Below, piece after piece: positions 43,111 to 52,597 of a stretch of 64,000 bases of DNA. Numbering within the stretch: position 1 is the first letter of the stretch; every line of letters starts with the position of its first letter. The DNA lies in NCBI RefSeq assembly GCF_030440515.1, contig NZ_CP076543.1, forward strand, positions 3,618,501 to 3,682,500. The letters run 5' to 3'. Position numbers and translations under genes: made by a program. Under the pieces are notes generated by a model, which did no database searches, was not told where the DNA came from, and saw only the letters and a program-made list of their open reading frames with translations. Source of the stretch: Streptomyces xanthophaeus (GTDB lineage Bacteria; Actinomycetota; Actinomycetes; Streptomycetales; Streptomycetaceae).

Positions 43111-44172
43111 TCAGTTCGAGACGTCCACCGACAGGTACGGGGCCAGCGCCCGCAGGAAGTCCGGCGCGTCGAACATCGCCGCGGCCGAGGCCACGCCCGT
43201 CGTCCGGGTGCGCCCGGACAGGATGCGCTCGACGGCCTCCACCGCCAGGGGCGCGGTGACCGCGTAGATGTCCTGGCCGTGTGCGGTGGCGCGGCGTTCG
43301 ACGCCGCCCGCGCGGACCAGGACGTCGACGACGAAGGTCTGGTCGGACCGTCCGAGGTCGTCGACCGCCTCCGGCGCCGGCGTGTCCGCGCCGGCCAGGT
43401 CCCGGGCGGCCTCCACGGCCATGTACGTACGCACCTCGGGCACGGCCACGTGGCTGGGCACGGTGACGACGTCGGCCATGGTGAACTCCGCGATCACCGA
43501 TCGTCGGCCGAGCGGCTCGGGGAAGACCCAGTCCTGCTCCGGCAGTTGGTCGTCGTGGTACTGCAGGGCGCCGTCCGTGAACCTCACCCGGCGGCCCCCG
43601 CGGCGCTCGTGGGAGACCGCGCCGGCCGTCCTGGTACCCGCCGTGGGCTGCCAGCTGCTCAGCCCGTACGCGATGTGCACCTCGTCCGCCGCGGTCCGCC
43701 CACCCATGGCCGCACCGACCAGCAGGTCGCCCAGGCCCCCGTAGAAGGCCATGGCCGGCACCACGGGCACCTCCGCCTTGCGGGCCGCTTCCGCGTGGTC
43801 GGCGAACATCGCCGCGTTCGCCTCGATCTCCGCCGCGACGTCGACGTAGGGGATCCCCGCGCGCAGGGCGGCCTCGACGACCGGGCCGCCCGTCACCGCG
43901 AACGGTCCGGCGGCGTTGATGACGGCCGCCGCTCCGGCGAGGGCCCGGTCCAGGGAGGCCGGGTCGTCCACGGCGGCCGGGCGGACGAGTACGTCCGTGC
44001 CCTCGGCCGCCAGCGCCTCCAACCGGGCTTCGTCGCGGCCGGAGACGACGGTGGCGATGCCGCGCCTGCGCAGCTCGGCGACGATGAAACGGCCGGTGTG
44101 TCCGGTCGCCCCGTAGACCACCACCGCGCCGGCCGTACCCGCCCCGCGGTCCGTGCTGCCCACCGTGCTCAT
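43111..44172 (-). CDS. saccharopine-dehydrogenase-like NAD(P)-binding protein
   Basis: A 353-residue protein. The nucleotide site is [20 protein letters not shown] (about residues 17-36), then [22 protein letters not shown] and YVDVAAE, typical of the trans-acting enoyl reductase/saccharopine dehydrogenase-like group. No membrane segment. Substrate unknown. It is divergent from a GlxA-type AraC regulator with about 100 bases between, which may control it. Confidence 0.85.
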   Translation of the reverse strand: MSTVGSTDRGAGTAGAVVVYGATGHTGRFIVAELRRRGIATVVSGRDEARLEALAAEGTDVLVRPAAVDDPASLDRALAGAAAVINAAGPFAVTGGPVVEAALRAGIPYVDVAAEIEANAAMFADHAEAARKAEVPVVPAMAFYGGLGDLLVGAAMGGRTAADEVHIAYGLSSWQPTAGTRTAGAVSHERRGGRRVRFTDGALQYHDDQLPEQDWVFPEPLGRRSVIAEFTMADVVTVPSHVAVPEVRTYMAVEAARDLAGADTPAPEAVDDLGRSDQTFVVDVLVRAGGVERRATAHGQDIYAVTAPLAVEAVERILSGRTRTTGVASAAAMFDAPDFLRALAPYLSVDVSN

Positions 44173-44270
44173 CGCTCTCCCCGTCCTCGCCGTCCTGGTG
44201 AATCCAGTCTCGGGGCGGGCCGTGCCCGGATGTGATGGTCCGGAACGACATCACCCGTACACTTTCGGAC

Positions 44271-45221
44271 ATGCCCACTGTCGCCCTGGCGGCCGCCGGT
44301 CATCTGCTGCACTTCGAGCTGGCGGTGGCTTACGAGATCTTCGGCAATCCCCCGCCCGACGCCCCGCACGGCTGGTACGACGTACTGCTCTGCGGCCCCG
44401 GTCCGGTGCGCGTCGGCCCGTTCACCGTCGAGCCCGACCACGGCCTGGAGCGGCTGGTCCGGGCCGACACCGTGATCGTGCCCGCCTGCGCCGACGTGGA
44501 CGAGCCGCCGCCGCCCGAGCTGGTCGACGCCGTGCGCGCGGCCCACGCGGCGGGTGCCCGGGTCGCCTCCCTGTGCACGGGGGCCTTCGTGCTCGGTGCC
44601 GCGGGCCTGCTGGACGGGCGGCGGGCCACCACCCACTGGGCGCACGCCGCGGAGTTGAGCGCACGCCATCCGCTGGCCGAGGTCGACCCGGACGTGCTCT
44701 ACACGGACAACGGAAGCGTGCTCACGGCCGCGGGCAAGGCCGCCGCCGTGGACCTGTGCCTGCACCTGATCCACCTCGACCACGGCACCGCCGTCGCCAA
44801 CTCCATCGCCCGCCGTCTGGTCATGGCGCCGCACCGGCCCGGCGGCCAGGCGCAGTTCGTGGCCACCCCGGTGCAGGTCACGGGCGGCGACCACCAGCTC
44901 GCCGGGCTGCTGGCGTGGGCCCAGCAACGGCTGGACCGGCCGCTGACCGTCACCGACATGGCGCGCAGGGCCAGTACGAGCCCGCGCCACCTGGGCCGGC
45001 AGTTCCGGGCGGTCACCGGCCAGACCCCGCTGCAGTGGCTGCTGACCCAGCGCGTACGCCGCGCCCAGGAGTTGCTGGAGGCCACCGACGAGACGATCGA
45101 GGCGGTCGCCGTCGCCACCGGCATGGGTACGGCGACGACGCTGCGCCGCCAGTTCAAGCGGGTCGTCGGGGTCCCTCCCGACACCTACCGCCGCGCCTTC
45201 CGCAGTACGAACCCCACCTGA
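44271..45221 (+). CDS. GlxA-family AraC-type transcriptional regulator
   Basis: I use the ATG at 44271 (316 residues); GTG at 44232 is possible. An N-terminal DJ-1/PfpI-like domain (to about 170) contains VASLCTGAFVLGAAGLLDGR with the nucleophile-elbow Cys. The C-terminal AraC domain (about 210-310) shows MARRASTSPRHLGRQFRAVT and the second helix-turn-helix near AVATGMGTATTLRRQF. Likely activator of nitrogen or amine metabolism by family analogy, or of the divergent oxidoreductase gene by position. Confidence 0.9.
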   Translation: MPTVALAAAGHLLHFELAVAYEIFGNPPPDAPHGWYDVLLCGPGPVRVGPFTVEPDHGLERLVRADTVIVPACADVDEPPPPELVDAVRAAHAAGARVASLCTGAFVLGAAGLLDGRRATTHWAHAAELSARHPLAEVDPDVLYTDNGSVLTAAGKAAAVDLCLHLIHLDHGTAVANSIARRLVMAPHRPGGQAQFVATPVQVTGGDHQLAGLLAWAQQRLDRPLTVTDMARRASTSPRHLGRQFRAVTGQTPLQWLLTQRVRRAQELLEATDETIEAVAVATGMGTATTLRRQFKRVVGVPPDTYRRAFRSTNPT

Positions 45222-45356
45222 CGGCCCAGGTCCTGGCCTGCGGGCCTGCGGGCCCGCCGGTCGTGGTCGGGCGGGTCGAGCTCGCGGCGGGAGCGGTCCC
45301 CCTCCGCCCGGTCGTACGTGGCGCAGGCGCTACCGGGACCGCGGCGACGAAGACGA

Positions 45357-45396
45357 AGGGGCCCGGGCGCGGATTTTCATCCGTACCCGGGCCCCT
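45357..45396. terminator. bidirectional terminator between AraC gene and cobA/hemD
   Basis: 18-base stem with two mismatches (45357-45374 with 45379-45396), loop TTTC, between convergent genes. Confidence 0.75.
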
Positions 45397-45437
45397 CACC
45401 CGTTCCGTCGGCCGGAGTCCGGCCGGGCCTAAGGCGC

Positions 45438-47105
45438 TCACGTCGTACGACGCCGCCGCGCCCCCGGTCGCCGCTCGCTCGGCCGGAACACCGTCTCGCC
45501 GGCCTCCTTGGCCGCCTCGCGGCGCGCCGCACCGTACTCGGCGAGGGCCTCCGCCAGCTTCGACACCGACGGCTCCGGGGACAGGACGTCCACGCGCAGC
45601 CCGTGCTCCTCCGCCGTCTTGGCCGTCGCCGGCCCGATACAGGCGATGACGGTCACGTTGTGCGGCTTCCCGGCGATCCCGACCAGGTTGCGGACGGTGG
45701 ACGAGGACGTGAAGAGAACGGCGTCGAAGCCGCCGCCCTTGATCGCCTCGCGCGTGTCCGCCGGCGGCGGCGACGCGCGCACCGTCCGGTAGGCGGTGAC
45801 GTCGTCGACCTCCCACCCGAGCTCGATCAGCCCGGCGACCAGCGTCTCGGTCGCGATGTCGGCGCGCGGCAGGAACACGCGGTCGATCGGGTCGAAGACC
45901 GGGTCGTACGGCGGCCAGTCGTCCAGCAGTCCGGCCGCGGACTGCTCGCCGCTGGGCACCAGGTCCGGCTTCACGCCGAACTCCACGAGCGCGGCGGCGG
46001 TCTGCTCGCCCACCGCGGCGACCTTGATGCCCGCGAAGGCGCGCGCGTCGAGCCCGTACTCCTCGAACTTCTCACGGACGGCCTTCACGGCGTTGACCGA
46101 GGTGAAGGCGATCCACTCGTAGCGGCCCGTCACCAGGCCCTTGACCGCGCGCTCCATCTGCTGAGGGGTGCGCGGCGGCTCCACGGCGATGGTCGGCACC
46201 TCGTGGGGCACCGCGCCGTAGGAACGCAGCTGGTCGGAGAGCGAAGCGGCCTGCTCCTTGGTACGAGGCACGAGCACCCGCCAGCCGAACAGCGGCTTCG
46301 ACTCGAACCAGGACAGGTCCTCGCGCCGTGCGGCGGCGCTGTGCTCACCGACCACGGCTATGACGGGCCGGGCGCCCTCGGGCGAGGGGAGCACCTTGCC
46401 CTGCTTGAACACCTGGGCGATGGTGCCCAGCGTCGCGCACCAGGTCCGCTGCCGCGTGGTGGTACCGGCGACGGTCACCGTCAGCGGGGTGTCGGGCTTG
46501 CGTCCGGCGCTCACCAGCTCGGCGGCGGCCGCCGGGACGGTCTCCAGCGTCGCGGACACGACGAGGGTGCCGTCGCTCGCGCCCACCTCGCTCCAGCAGC
46601 GCGCCGAGGCGGTCTTCGCGTCGACGAACCGCACGTCCGCGCCCTGCTTGTCGCGCAGCGGGACACCGGCGTACGCGGGCACGCCCACCGCGGTCGCGAC
46701 ACCGGGCACCACCTCGAAGGGGATGCCGGCGGTGGCGCAGACGAGCATCTCCTCGGCGGCGTTGCCGTCGAGCCCGGGGTCGCCCGTGACGGCACGCACG
46801 ACCCGCCTGCCGGAGCGTGCGGCCTCCATGACAAGATTGGCCGCGTCCCGGATCACCGGGACCCCGGCGGCCGCTGACACTTCATCAGCAATCGTCAGCT
46901 GCGGCGTGTCGACGTTCGCCCGCGCATGAGTCCGTACGACCTCGAGCACCTCGGGCTCCGCGATCAGTACGTCCGCGGCGGCGAGCGCCTCGACGGCGCG
47001 CAGCGTCAGCAGACCCGGGTCGCCCGGGCCGGCACCGAGGAAGGTGACGCGCCCGTGGGCGGCGACGGCCGGATAGGCGGAGGTGGTCGGAATTGAGGGG
47101 TTCAA
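45438..47105 (-). CDS. hemD: bifunctional uroporphyrinogen-III C-methyltransferase / uroporphyrinogen-III synthase
   Basis: A 555-residue fusion. The N-terminal half is the CobA/SUMT methylase (VTFLGAGPGDPGLLTLRAVE, about residues 18-37; SAdoMet-dependent). The C-terminal half (about 275-530) is HemD (VLVPRTKEQAASLSDQLRSY; FTSSSTVRNLVGIAG), which closes hydroxymethylbilane to uroporphyrinogen III. It starts with TTG at 47105, overlapping the hemC stop, with GGGGGAG 8 bases upstream. Fusion puts the branch to sirohaem/cobalamin beside the haem branch. Confidence 0.93.
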   Translation of the reverse strand: MNPSIPTTSAYPAVAAHGRVTFLGAGPGDPGLLTLRAVEALAAADVLIAEPEVLEVVRTHARANVDTPQLTIADEVSAAAGVPVIRDAANLVMEAARSGRRVVRAVTGDPGLDGNAAEEMLVCATAGIPFEVVPGVATAVGVPAYAGVPLRDKQGADVRFVDAKTASARCWSEVGASDGTLVVSATLETVPAAAAELVSAGRKPDTPLTVTVAGTTTRQRTWCATLGTIAQVFKQGKVLPSPEGARPVIAVVGEHSAAARREDLSWFESKPLFGWRVLVPRTKEQAASLSDQLRSYGAVPHEVPTIAVEPPRTPQQMERAVKGLVTGRYEWIAFTSVNAVKAVREKFEEYGLDARAFAGIKVAAVGEQTAAALVEFGVKPDLVPSGEQSAAGLLDDWPPYDPVFDPIDRVFLPRADIATETLVAGLIELGWEVDDVTAYRTVRASPPPADTREAIKGGGFDAVLFTSSSTVRNLVGIAGKPHNVTVIACIGPATAKTAEEHGLRVDVLSPEPSVSKLAEALAEYGAARREAAKEAGETVFRPSERRPGARRRRTT

Positions 47106-48070
47106 AGCGATCGCTCCCCCATCAGACCGGCCGCGCCCTTGGCCAGCATCTCGTCCGCGAGTTCGCGGCCGAGCGCCATGGCCTCGTCGTACGACTGGGG
47201 CACGGGACCGGTGGTGGACAGCTGCACCAGCGTCGTGCCGTCGAGGGTTCCGACGACGCCGCGCAGGCGCATTTCATTGACAATCTCCCCGTCGGCCAGC
47301 AGATCGGCGAACGCGCCCACGGGTGCGCTGCAGCCTGCCTCCAGGGTGGCGAGCAGGGAACGCTCGGCGGTCACGGCGGCCCGGGTGTGCGGGTCGTCGA
47401 GTACTCCGAGCGCGGCGACGAGGTCCGTGTCGGACGCGAGGCACTCCACGGCCAGGGCGCCCTGGCCGGGTGCCGGCAGGACGCTGTCGACGGACAGCAG
47501 GTCGGTCGCTTCGTCACCGCGCCCGATCCGGTTCAGACCGGCGGCCGCCAGGACGACCGCGTCGAGCTCACCGTCGTGGACGAAGCCGATCCGGGTGTCG
47601 ACGTTGCCGCGGATGGGCACCGTCTCGATCCGCTTGCCGAGCGACAGCGCCAGGTGGTTGAGCTGGGCGGTGCGCCGCGGCGAGCCGGTGCCGATCCGGG
47701 CACCGTCGGGCAGCTGCTCGAAGGTCAGACCGTCCCGGGCGACGAGCGCGTCCCGCGCGTCCTCGCGGCGCGGCATGGCCGCGATCACGAGGTCGTCGGG
47801 CTGCGCGGTCGGCAGGTCCTTCAGCGAGTGCACGGCGAAGTCGACCTCTCCGCGCAGCAGCGCGTCGCGCAGGGCGGTGACGAACACGCCCGTCCCGCCG
47901 ATCTGCGAGAGGTGCTCGCGCGAGACGTCGCCGTAGGTCGTGATCTCCACGAGCTCGACGGCGCGGCCGGTGACGGCCCGTACCGCGTCGGCGACGTGCC
48001 CCGACTGGGACATGGCCAGCTTGCTCCGCCGCGTACCGAGCCGCAGCGGCTGGTCGGGACGTGTGTTCAT
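47102..48070 (-). CDS. hemC: hydroxymethylbilane synthase HemC
   Basis: ATG at 48070 overlaps the hemA stop (ATGA); 322 residues. HemC polymerises four porphobilinogens on a dipyrromethane cofactor bound to Cys in LLATLEAGCSAPVGAFAD (about residue 247). Other landmarks are LRLGTRRSKLAMSQS, VHSLKDLPT and GTGSPRRTAQL. Second gene after hemA in the rex-hemA-hemC-hemD unit. Confidence 0.96.
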   Translation of the reverse strand: MNTRPDQPLRLGTRRSKLAMSQSGHVADAVRAVTGRAVELVEITTYGDVSREHLSQIGGTGVFVTALRDALLRGEVDFAVHSLKDLPTAQPDDLVIAAMPRREDARDALVARDGLTFEQLPDGARIGTGSPRRTAQLNHLALSLGKRIETVPIRGNVDTRIGFVHDGELDAVVLAAAGLNRIGRGDEATDLLSVDSVLPAPGQGALAVECLASDTDLVAALGVLDDPHTRAAVTAERSLLATLEAGCSAPVGAFADLLADGEIVNEMRLRGVVGTLDGTTLVQLSTTGPVPQSYDEAMALGRELADEMLAKGAAGLMGERSL

Positions 48071-49800
48071 GATGCCCGTCCTGGGTCGTCGTCGTTCATC
48101 GGATCGGCCGCGTCCGCCCGGCTGACGGAAGCAACCGTCTGAGGGTCGAGGTCGAAGAGTTCGCGCAGCGCTTCCGCGTACCCGGCGCCGCCGGGCTCGC
48201 TCGCGAGCTGCTTGACGCGCACGGTCGGCGCGTGGAGGAGCTTGTCCACGACGCGGCGTACGGTCTGGGTCACCTCGGCGCGCTGCCGTTCGTCGAGGTC
48301 GGGCACGCGCCCGTCGAGCCGCGCCACTTCCATGGCCACGACCTCGGCCGCCATGGCGCGCAGGGCGACGACGGTGGGCGTGATGTGGGCGGCTCGCTGC
48401 GCCGCCCCGAAGGCCGCCACTTCCTGGGCGACTATCGCGCGTACGGCGTCGACGTCGGCCGCCATCGGGGCGTCGGCGGACGCCTCCGCGAGCGACTCGA
48501 TGTCCACGAGCCGGACGCCCGGGATCCGGTGCACGGCCGCGTCGATGTCCCGGGGCATGGCCAGGTCGAGCAGCGCGAGCCGGACGGTGGTCTCGTGGGC
48601 CTGTGTACGGGTGCTCCTGCGGGGCTGCCGCTGTGCGGCGGCCTCGCCCTGGTCGGCCCAGGTCCCGTGCAGTTCGAGGGAGTTGGCGTCGACCCCGGTC
48701 AGCGCGGAGCGCCCGTCCGGCCCGACGGGACACCCGTCGGCCACGGCCTCCACGGGCGTACTGATGGTCCGGGTCGCACCCGCGTCGGCGAGTCGGCCGC
48801 CCGCCTCGGCGGCGGCAACCAGCCGCGCCAGCACCTCGGCATCCTGCCCCGCCAGATCCAGCCCCGCCGGCGTTCGAGGCGCGGGGGTCCGGGGGCGGAG
48901 CCCCTGGGGGGCCTGGGGCGCAGCCCCGGCCCCTTCCTGCTCGGCCGGCGCAAGCCCACCGGCGCCCCAGGACACGGCGGCCAGCACGTCGTCGGCGGTC
49001 AGCACGAGCCCGGTGGCCCCCGTGCAGGACACGACCACGTCGACTCGTGTCAGCTCATCGGGCACCCGAGCCATCGGGACGGCCACCGCCGCGACCCCGG
49101 TGCCCGAGGCAACCAGAATCTCCGCAAGCCGCTCCGCCCGGTCGGCGGTCCGGTTCGCCACGACGATCTCGGCGACCCCGACCCGCGCCAGCGTCGCCGC
49201 GGCCAGCGAGGACATCGACCCGGCGCCGATGACCAGCGCCCGCTTGCCCGCGGCCCACTCGGCCACCGGCGTCCGCACGGCGAGCTGCTCCAGCCCGAAG
49301 GTCACCAGCGACTGGCCGGCCCGGTCGATCCCGGTCTCGGAGTGCGCCCGCTTGCCGACCCGCAGCGCCTGCTGGAACAGGTCGTTGATCAGCCGCCCGG
49401 CGGTGTGGAGCTCCTGCCCCAGCGCCAGCGCGTCCTTGATCTGGCCGAGGATCTGTCCCTCGCCCACGACCATCGAGTCCAGGCCGCACGCCACCGAGAA
49501 CAGGTGGTGCACCGCCCGGTCCTCGTAGTGCACGTACAGGTAGGGGGTGAGCTCCTCCAGCGCGACGCCGCTGTGCTGCGCGAGCAGCGTGGACAGCTCG
49601 GCGACACCGGCGTGGAACTTGTCCACGTCCGCGTACAGCTCGATCCGGTTGCAGGTGGCCAGCACGGTCGCCTCGGTCGCCGGTTCGGCGGCGAGGGTGT
49701 CGTGCAGCAGCTTCACCTTGGCATCGGCGGACAGCGAGGCCCGCTCCAGCACGCTCACGGGTGCGCTGCGGTGGCTCAGCCCTACGACGAGCAGACTCAT
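48067..49800 (-). CDS. hemA: glutamyl-tRNA reductase HemA, with an inserted low-complexity segment
   Basis: A 577-residue enzyme that reduces glutamyl-tRNA to glutamate-1-semialdehyde, first step of the C5 pathway. Catalytic Cys50 lies in LATCNRIELYA, followed by GEGQILGQIK, the NADPH site VIGAGSMSSLAA and the C-terminal dimerisation helix. It is about 140 residues longer than most bacterial HemA. The excess, about residues 285-400, is Pro/Ala/Gly-rich and includes a dispersed-repeat sequence (48857-48935). It overlaps rex by 4 bases. Confidence 0.95.
   Translation of the reverse strand: MSLLVVGLSHRSAPVSVLERASLSADAKVKLLHDTLAAEPATEATVLATCNRIELYADVDKFHAGVAELSTLLAQHSGVALEELTPYLYVHYEDRAVHHLFSVACGLDSMVVGEGQILGQIKDALALGQELHTAGRLINDLFQQALRVGKRAHSETGIDRAGQSLVTFGLEQLAVRTPVAEWAAGKRALVIGAGSMSSLAAATLARVGVAEIVVANRTADRAERLAEILVASGTGVAAVAVPMARVPDELTRVDVVVSCTGATGLVLTADDVLAAVSWGAGGLAPAEQEGAGAAPQAPQGLRPRTPAPRTPAGLDLAGQDAEVLARLVAAAEAGGRLADAGATRTISTPVEAVADGCPVGPDGRSALTGVDANSLELHGTWADQGEAAAQRQPRRSTRTQAHETTVRLALLDLAMPRDIDAAVHRIPGVRLVDIESLAEASADAPMAADVDAVRAIVAQEVAAFGAAQRAAHITPTVVALRAMAAEVVAMEVARLDGRVPDLDERQRAEVTQTVRRVVDKLLHAPTVRVKQLASEPGGAGYAEALRELFDLDPQTVASVSRADAADPMNDDDPGRAS
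48857..48935. repeat. Streptomyces intergenic-type repeat sequence inside hemA
   Basis: The run CCCCGCCGGCGTTCGAGGCG, then GGGGGTCCGGGGGCGGAGCC and further CCTGGGGCGCAGCCCC, resembles a GC-rich dispersed repeat that I know from intergenic regions of many Streptomyces genomes. Here it is read in frame as part of the HemA insertion. Attribution to that repeat family is from memory. Confidence 0.5.
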
Positions 49801-50603
49801 GCCGGCATCACCGCCGGCACGTCACCCTCGGGCCCGCCCTTGCGCTGCTCGGCGGCGGTCCGCCCGGCCGGCGGCACCACGGCCGCGGCGGGGGCGGCGC
49901 CGCCCACGGAGGAGCCGCCGGCGGCAGCGGCGGCCGCTTCCTCACCGGCCTTGCGCTGCTCGTGGAAGGCGAGGATCTGGAGCTCGATGGAGAGGTCGAC
50001 CTTGCGCACGTCCACGCCCTCGGGCACGGACAGCACGGTGGGCGCGAAGTTCAGGATGGAGGTGACGCCGGCCGCGATCAGCCGCTCGCTGACCTGCTGG
50101 GCCGCACCGGCGGGCGTCGCGATGACACCGATCGAGACGCCGTTCTCCTCGATGATCTTCTCCAGATCATCGGTGTGCTGGACGGACATGCCGGCGACCG
50201 GCTTGCCGGCCATGGCCGGGTCGGCGTCGATGAGGGCCGCGACGCGGAATCCGCGCGCGGAGAAGCCGCCGTAGTTGGCGAGGGCGGCGCCGAGGTTACC
50301 GATCCCGACGATGACGACCGGCCAGTCCTGGGTCAGGCCGAGCTCGCGGGAGATCTGGTAGACGAGGTACTCGACGTCGTAGCCGACGCCGCGGGTCCCG
50401 TAGGAACCGAGGTACGAGAAGTCCTTGCGCAGCTTCGCGGAGTTGACTCCGGCGGCGGCCGCGAGCTCCTCGGAGGACACCGTGGGCACCGATCGCTCGG
50501 AGAGCGCGGTGAGGGCACGCAAGTACAGCGGAAGCCGGGCGACAGTGGCCTCGGGAATACCTCGGCTGCGCGTCGCCGGTCGGTGAGTTCGGCCAGTTGC
50601 CAC
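49797..50603 (-). CDS. rex: redox-sensing transcriptional repressor Rex
   Basis: GTG at 50603 with AGGAG four bases upstream; 268 residues. N-terminal winged helix (about 15-75: RLPLYLRALTALSERSVPTV, GVNSAKLRKDFSYLGSYGTR) and a Rossmann domain (VVIVGIGNLGAALANY, about 95-110) that senses the NADH/NAD ratio. The C-terminal tail is Ala/Pro-rich. Rex represses respiratory and haem genes when NAD is high. It heads the rex-hemA-hemC-hemD operon, and its operator lies 77 bases upstream. Confidence 0.96.
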   Translation of the reverse strand: MATGRTHRPATRSRGIPEATVARLPLYLRALTALSERSVPTVSSEELAAAAGVNSAKLRKDFSYLGSYGTRGVGYDVEYLVYQISRELGLTQDWPVVIVGIGNLGAALANYGGFSARGFRVAALIDADPAMAGKPVAGMSVQHTDDLEKIIEENGVSIGVIATPAGAAQQVSERLIAAGVTSILNFAPTVLSVPEGVDVRKVDLSIELQILAFHEQRKAGEEAAAAAAGGSSVGGAAPAAAVVPPAGRTAAEQRKGGPEGDVPAVMPA

Positions 50604-50679
50604 GATGCTCCTGCGGGATGAGCGGGGCTGCAGGCGGCCACTTGTCCCAGGACCGCCCCGTCGACAGCAGGCTATGCCT

Positions 50680-50697
50680 TTGTGAACGCGTGCACAA
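50680..50697. promoter_or_regulatory. Rex operator (ROP site)
   Basis: TTGTGAACGCGTGCACAA matches the Streptomyces ROP consensus TTGTGAANNNNNNTTCACAA except one base in the right half. Position upstream of rex-hemACD agrees with the known autoregulation of this operon in Streptomyces coelicolor. Confidence 0.88.
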
Positions 50698-50876
50698 AGA
50701 TTGTGTCCGCTTTGTCCGTCCAAAGTGACCGGGGTCACGCGACTTCGGCACGTAAAGCCGGAACCATCGGCACGTCGAACCCGTTCAAATCCCAAAGGGG
50801 GCAAAACCGTGCACACTCCTCACAGATACGCCCCCGAGACCCCATAAATCGCCCATGATGGTAACCGGGAAGAGGG

Positions 50877-51155
50877 TCAGGCCTCCAACGCCCGCCGGAG
50901 CCGGTCGGGGTTCACCCTCCAGAAGGTGTGCTGCTCGCCGTCCACGAGCACGACCGGAATCTGCTCCCAGTGCAGCCGGTAGAGCTCCTCGTCCTGCGAG
51001 ATGTCCTTCTTCTCCCACTGCGCACCCGTCTCGGCGCACACCTTCGCCACCACCTCCTCCGCCTCGTCGCACAGGTGGCACCCCGGCTTGCCGATGAGCG
51101 TCACCGTCCGCTCGCCGGGCTGCTTCTTTTCCTTACGGCGCAACAAAGGGCTCAT
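50877..51155 (-). CDS. glutaredoxin-family protein
   Basis: I prefer the ATG at 51155 (GGGAG about 10 bases upstream) over the one at 51164, whose ribosome site would be too close. The ~92-residue protein has a thioredoxin fold with active site CHLC in LIGKPGCHLCDEAEEVVAKV, then cis-Pro in EQIPVVLVDG. This DUF836-like group is small and cytosolic. Its redox partner is unknown. It lies upstream of rex on the same strand, with the ROP between. Confidence 0.85.
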   Translation of the reverse strand: MSPLLRRKEKKQPGERTVTLIGKPGCHLCDEAEEVVAKVCAETGAQWEKKDISQDEELYRLHWEQIPVVLVDGEQHTFWRVNPDRLRRALEA

Positions 51156-51262
51156 GCCACCCATTCTCCCGCGCCCTCACGTAACAGCAGCGCCCCGAAG
51201 AGTTCACGCCTCCGCATCCCATCGGTTCGGGAACTCCCGAACACAGTGGCTATGCTCGCGTC

Positions 51263-52237
51263 ATGGCCGCTCTCGGATGGCTCCCCCCTCGTCGGCGCTC
51301 CGCCACCGCACGCAGCGTGCTGGCGGGCGAGGCCTCGGCCGAGGCCGCCCGCAAGACCGCTCTGGCCGAGGCCCCGGCGTTCCCCGAACCAGAAACGGAA
51401 CCGGAAGCCCTCGCCGAAGAGGGCCCGGACCGGACCCCGGACGAGCCCGTCTTCCCGGTCGCCGGCGACGATCTCGCCGCCGCCTTCTTCGACCTCGACA
51501 ACACCGTCATGCAGGGCGCCGCGATCTTCCACTTCGGCCGCGGCCTCTACAAGCGCGAGTTCTTCCGGCGCCGCGAGCTCGCCCGCTTCGCCTGGCAGCA
51601 GGCCTGGTTCCGGCTCGCCGGGGTCGAGGACCCCGAGCACATGCAGGACGCCCGCGACAGCGCCCTGTCCATCGTCAAGGGCCACAAGGTCTCCGAGCTG
51701 ATGGCGATCGGCGAGGAGATCTACGACGAGTACATGGCCGAGCGGATCTGGCCGGGCACCCGCGCCCTGGCCCAGGCCCACCTCGACGCCGGCCAGAAGG
51801 TGTGGCTGGTCACGGCCGCCCCCGTGGAGACGGCCACCATCATCGCCCGCCGCCTCGGCCTGACCGGGGCCCTGGGCACCGTCGCCGAGTCCGTCGACGG
51901 GATCTACACCGGCCGCCTGGTCGGCGAGCCCCTGCACGGCCCCGCGAAGGCGGAGGCGGTCCGCGCCCTGGCCGCCGCCGAGGGACTCGACCTCGAACGC
52001 TGCGCCGCGTACAGCGATTCGCACAACGACATCCCGATGCTGTCACTGGTCGGACATCCGTACGCGATCAATCCCGACACAAAACTGCGCAAGCATGCCC
52101 GCACCAACGACTGGCGGCTGCGCGACTATCGGACCGGCCGCAAGGCCGTGAAGGTCGGCGTCCCGGCAGCCGCCGGCGTCGGCGCGATCGCGGGCGGCGC
52201 GGCCGCGGCCATCGCCCTGCACCGCCGCCGCAAGTAA
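51263..52237 (+). CDS. HAD-IB family phosphatase
   Basis: A 324-residue protein. The HAD motif I is AAFFDLDNTVMQG (about residues 72-84), motif II is VTAAPVETA (about 191), and motif III/IV is YSDSHNDIPML with a following Gly. The cap has RGLYKREFFRRRELARF. This matches SerB/CicA-like HAD-IB hydrolases, which act on phosphoserine or phospholipids. An Ala-rich N-terminus and a hydrophobic C-terminal segment (GVGAIAGGAAAAIALHRRRK) suggest tail anchoring in the membrane. Confidence 0.88.
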   Translation: MAALGWLPPRRRSATARSVLAGEASAEAARKTALAEAPAFPEPETEPEALAEEGPDRTPDEPVFPVAGDDLAAAFFDLDNTVMQGAAIFHFGRGLYKREFFRRRELARFAWQQAWFRLAGVEDPEHMQDARDSALSIVKGHKVSELMAIGEEIYDEYMAERIWPGTRALAQAHLDAGQKVWLVTAAPVETATIIARRLGLTGALGTVAESVDGIYTGRLVGEPLHGPAKAEAVRALAAAEGLDLERCAAYSDSHNDIPMLSLVGHPYAINPDTKLRKHARTNDWRLRDYRTGRKAVKVGVPAAAGVGAIAGGAAAAIALHRRRK

Positions 52238-52597
52238 CAACACCAGGCCCGGGGCCCACGCGCCCCGGGCACGCCCGGACCAGGGCCCGGCACCGGGCAT
52301 TCGCTCACCTCTACCCGCGCCTGCGGCGCGGCACTCCGGCATGCCCGAGTCGGTCGCGGGACCCCTTGGAAGCGTCCATTCCGCGTATCCAAGTGATCAA
52401 GAATCGATCACCAACTGCGACCGAATATGCCCTCGACACGCAACAGAAGTGTCGGAACCGGTGATTTGAGCAACTGGGTGTAGTGCTGCCTGTACGAAGC
52501 GTTATTCTCCTCAAACGCATGCCACCGGCCATCTGTCGCCACGACGGGTGAACGGTCCCGCACTGCACGTGATGGAAGCTCTGCCTCTGGGAGTCCC
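52238..52597. other. bldN upstream region (360 bases, no gene)
   Basis: A 9-base GC stem at 52247-52270 probably ends the HAD gene. From 52380 to 52520 the sequence is unusually AT-rich for this genome, suggesting the bldN promoter region. In model Streptomyces this promoter is under BldD and AdpA control; I could not assign those sites with confidence. GGGAG lies 4 bases before the bldN GTG. Confidence 0.5.

Noticed and set aside
47106..47116. GCGATCGC palindrome before cobA/hemD
   Set aside because: It is short and lies between the ribosome site and the start; nothing else suggests a regulatory role.
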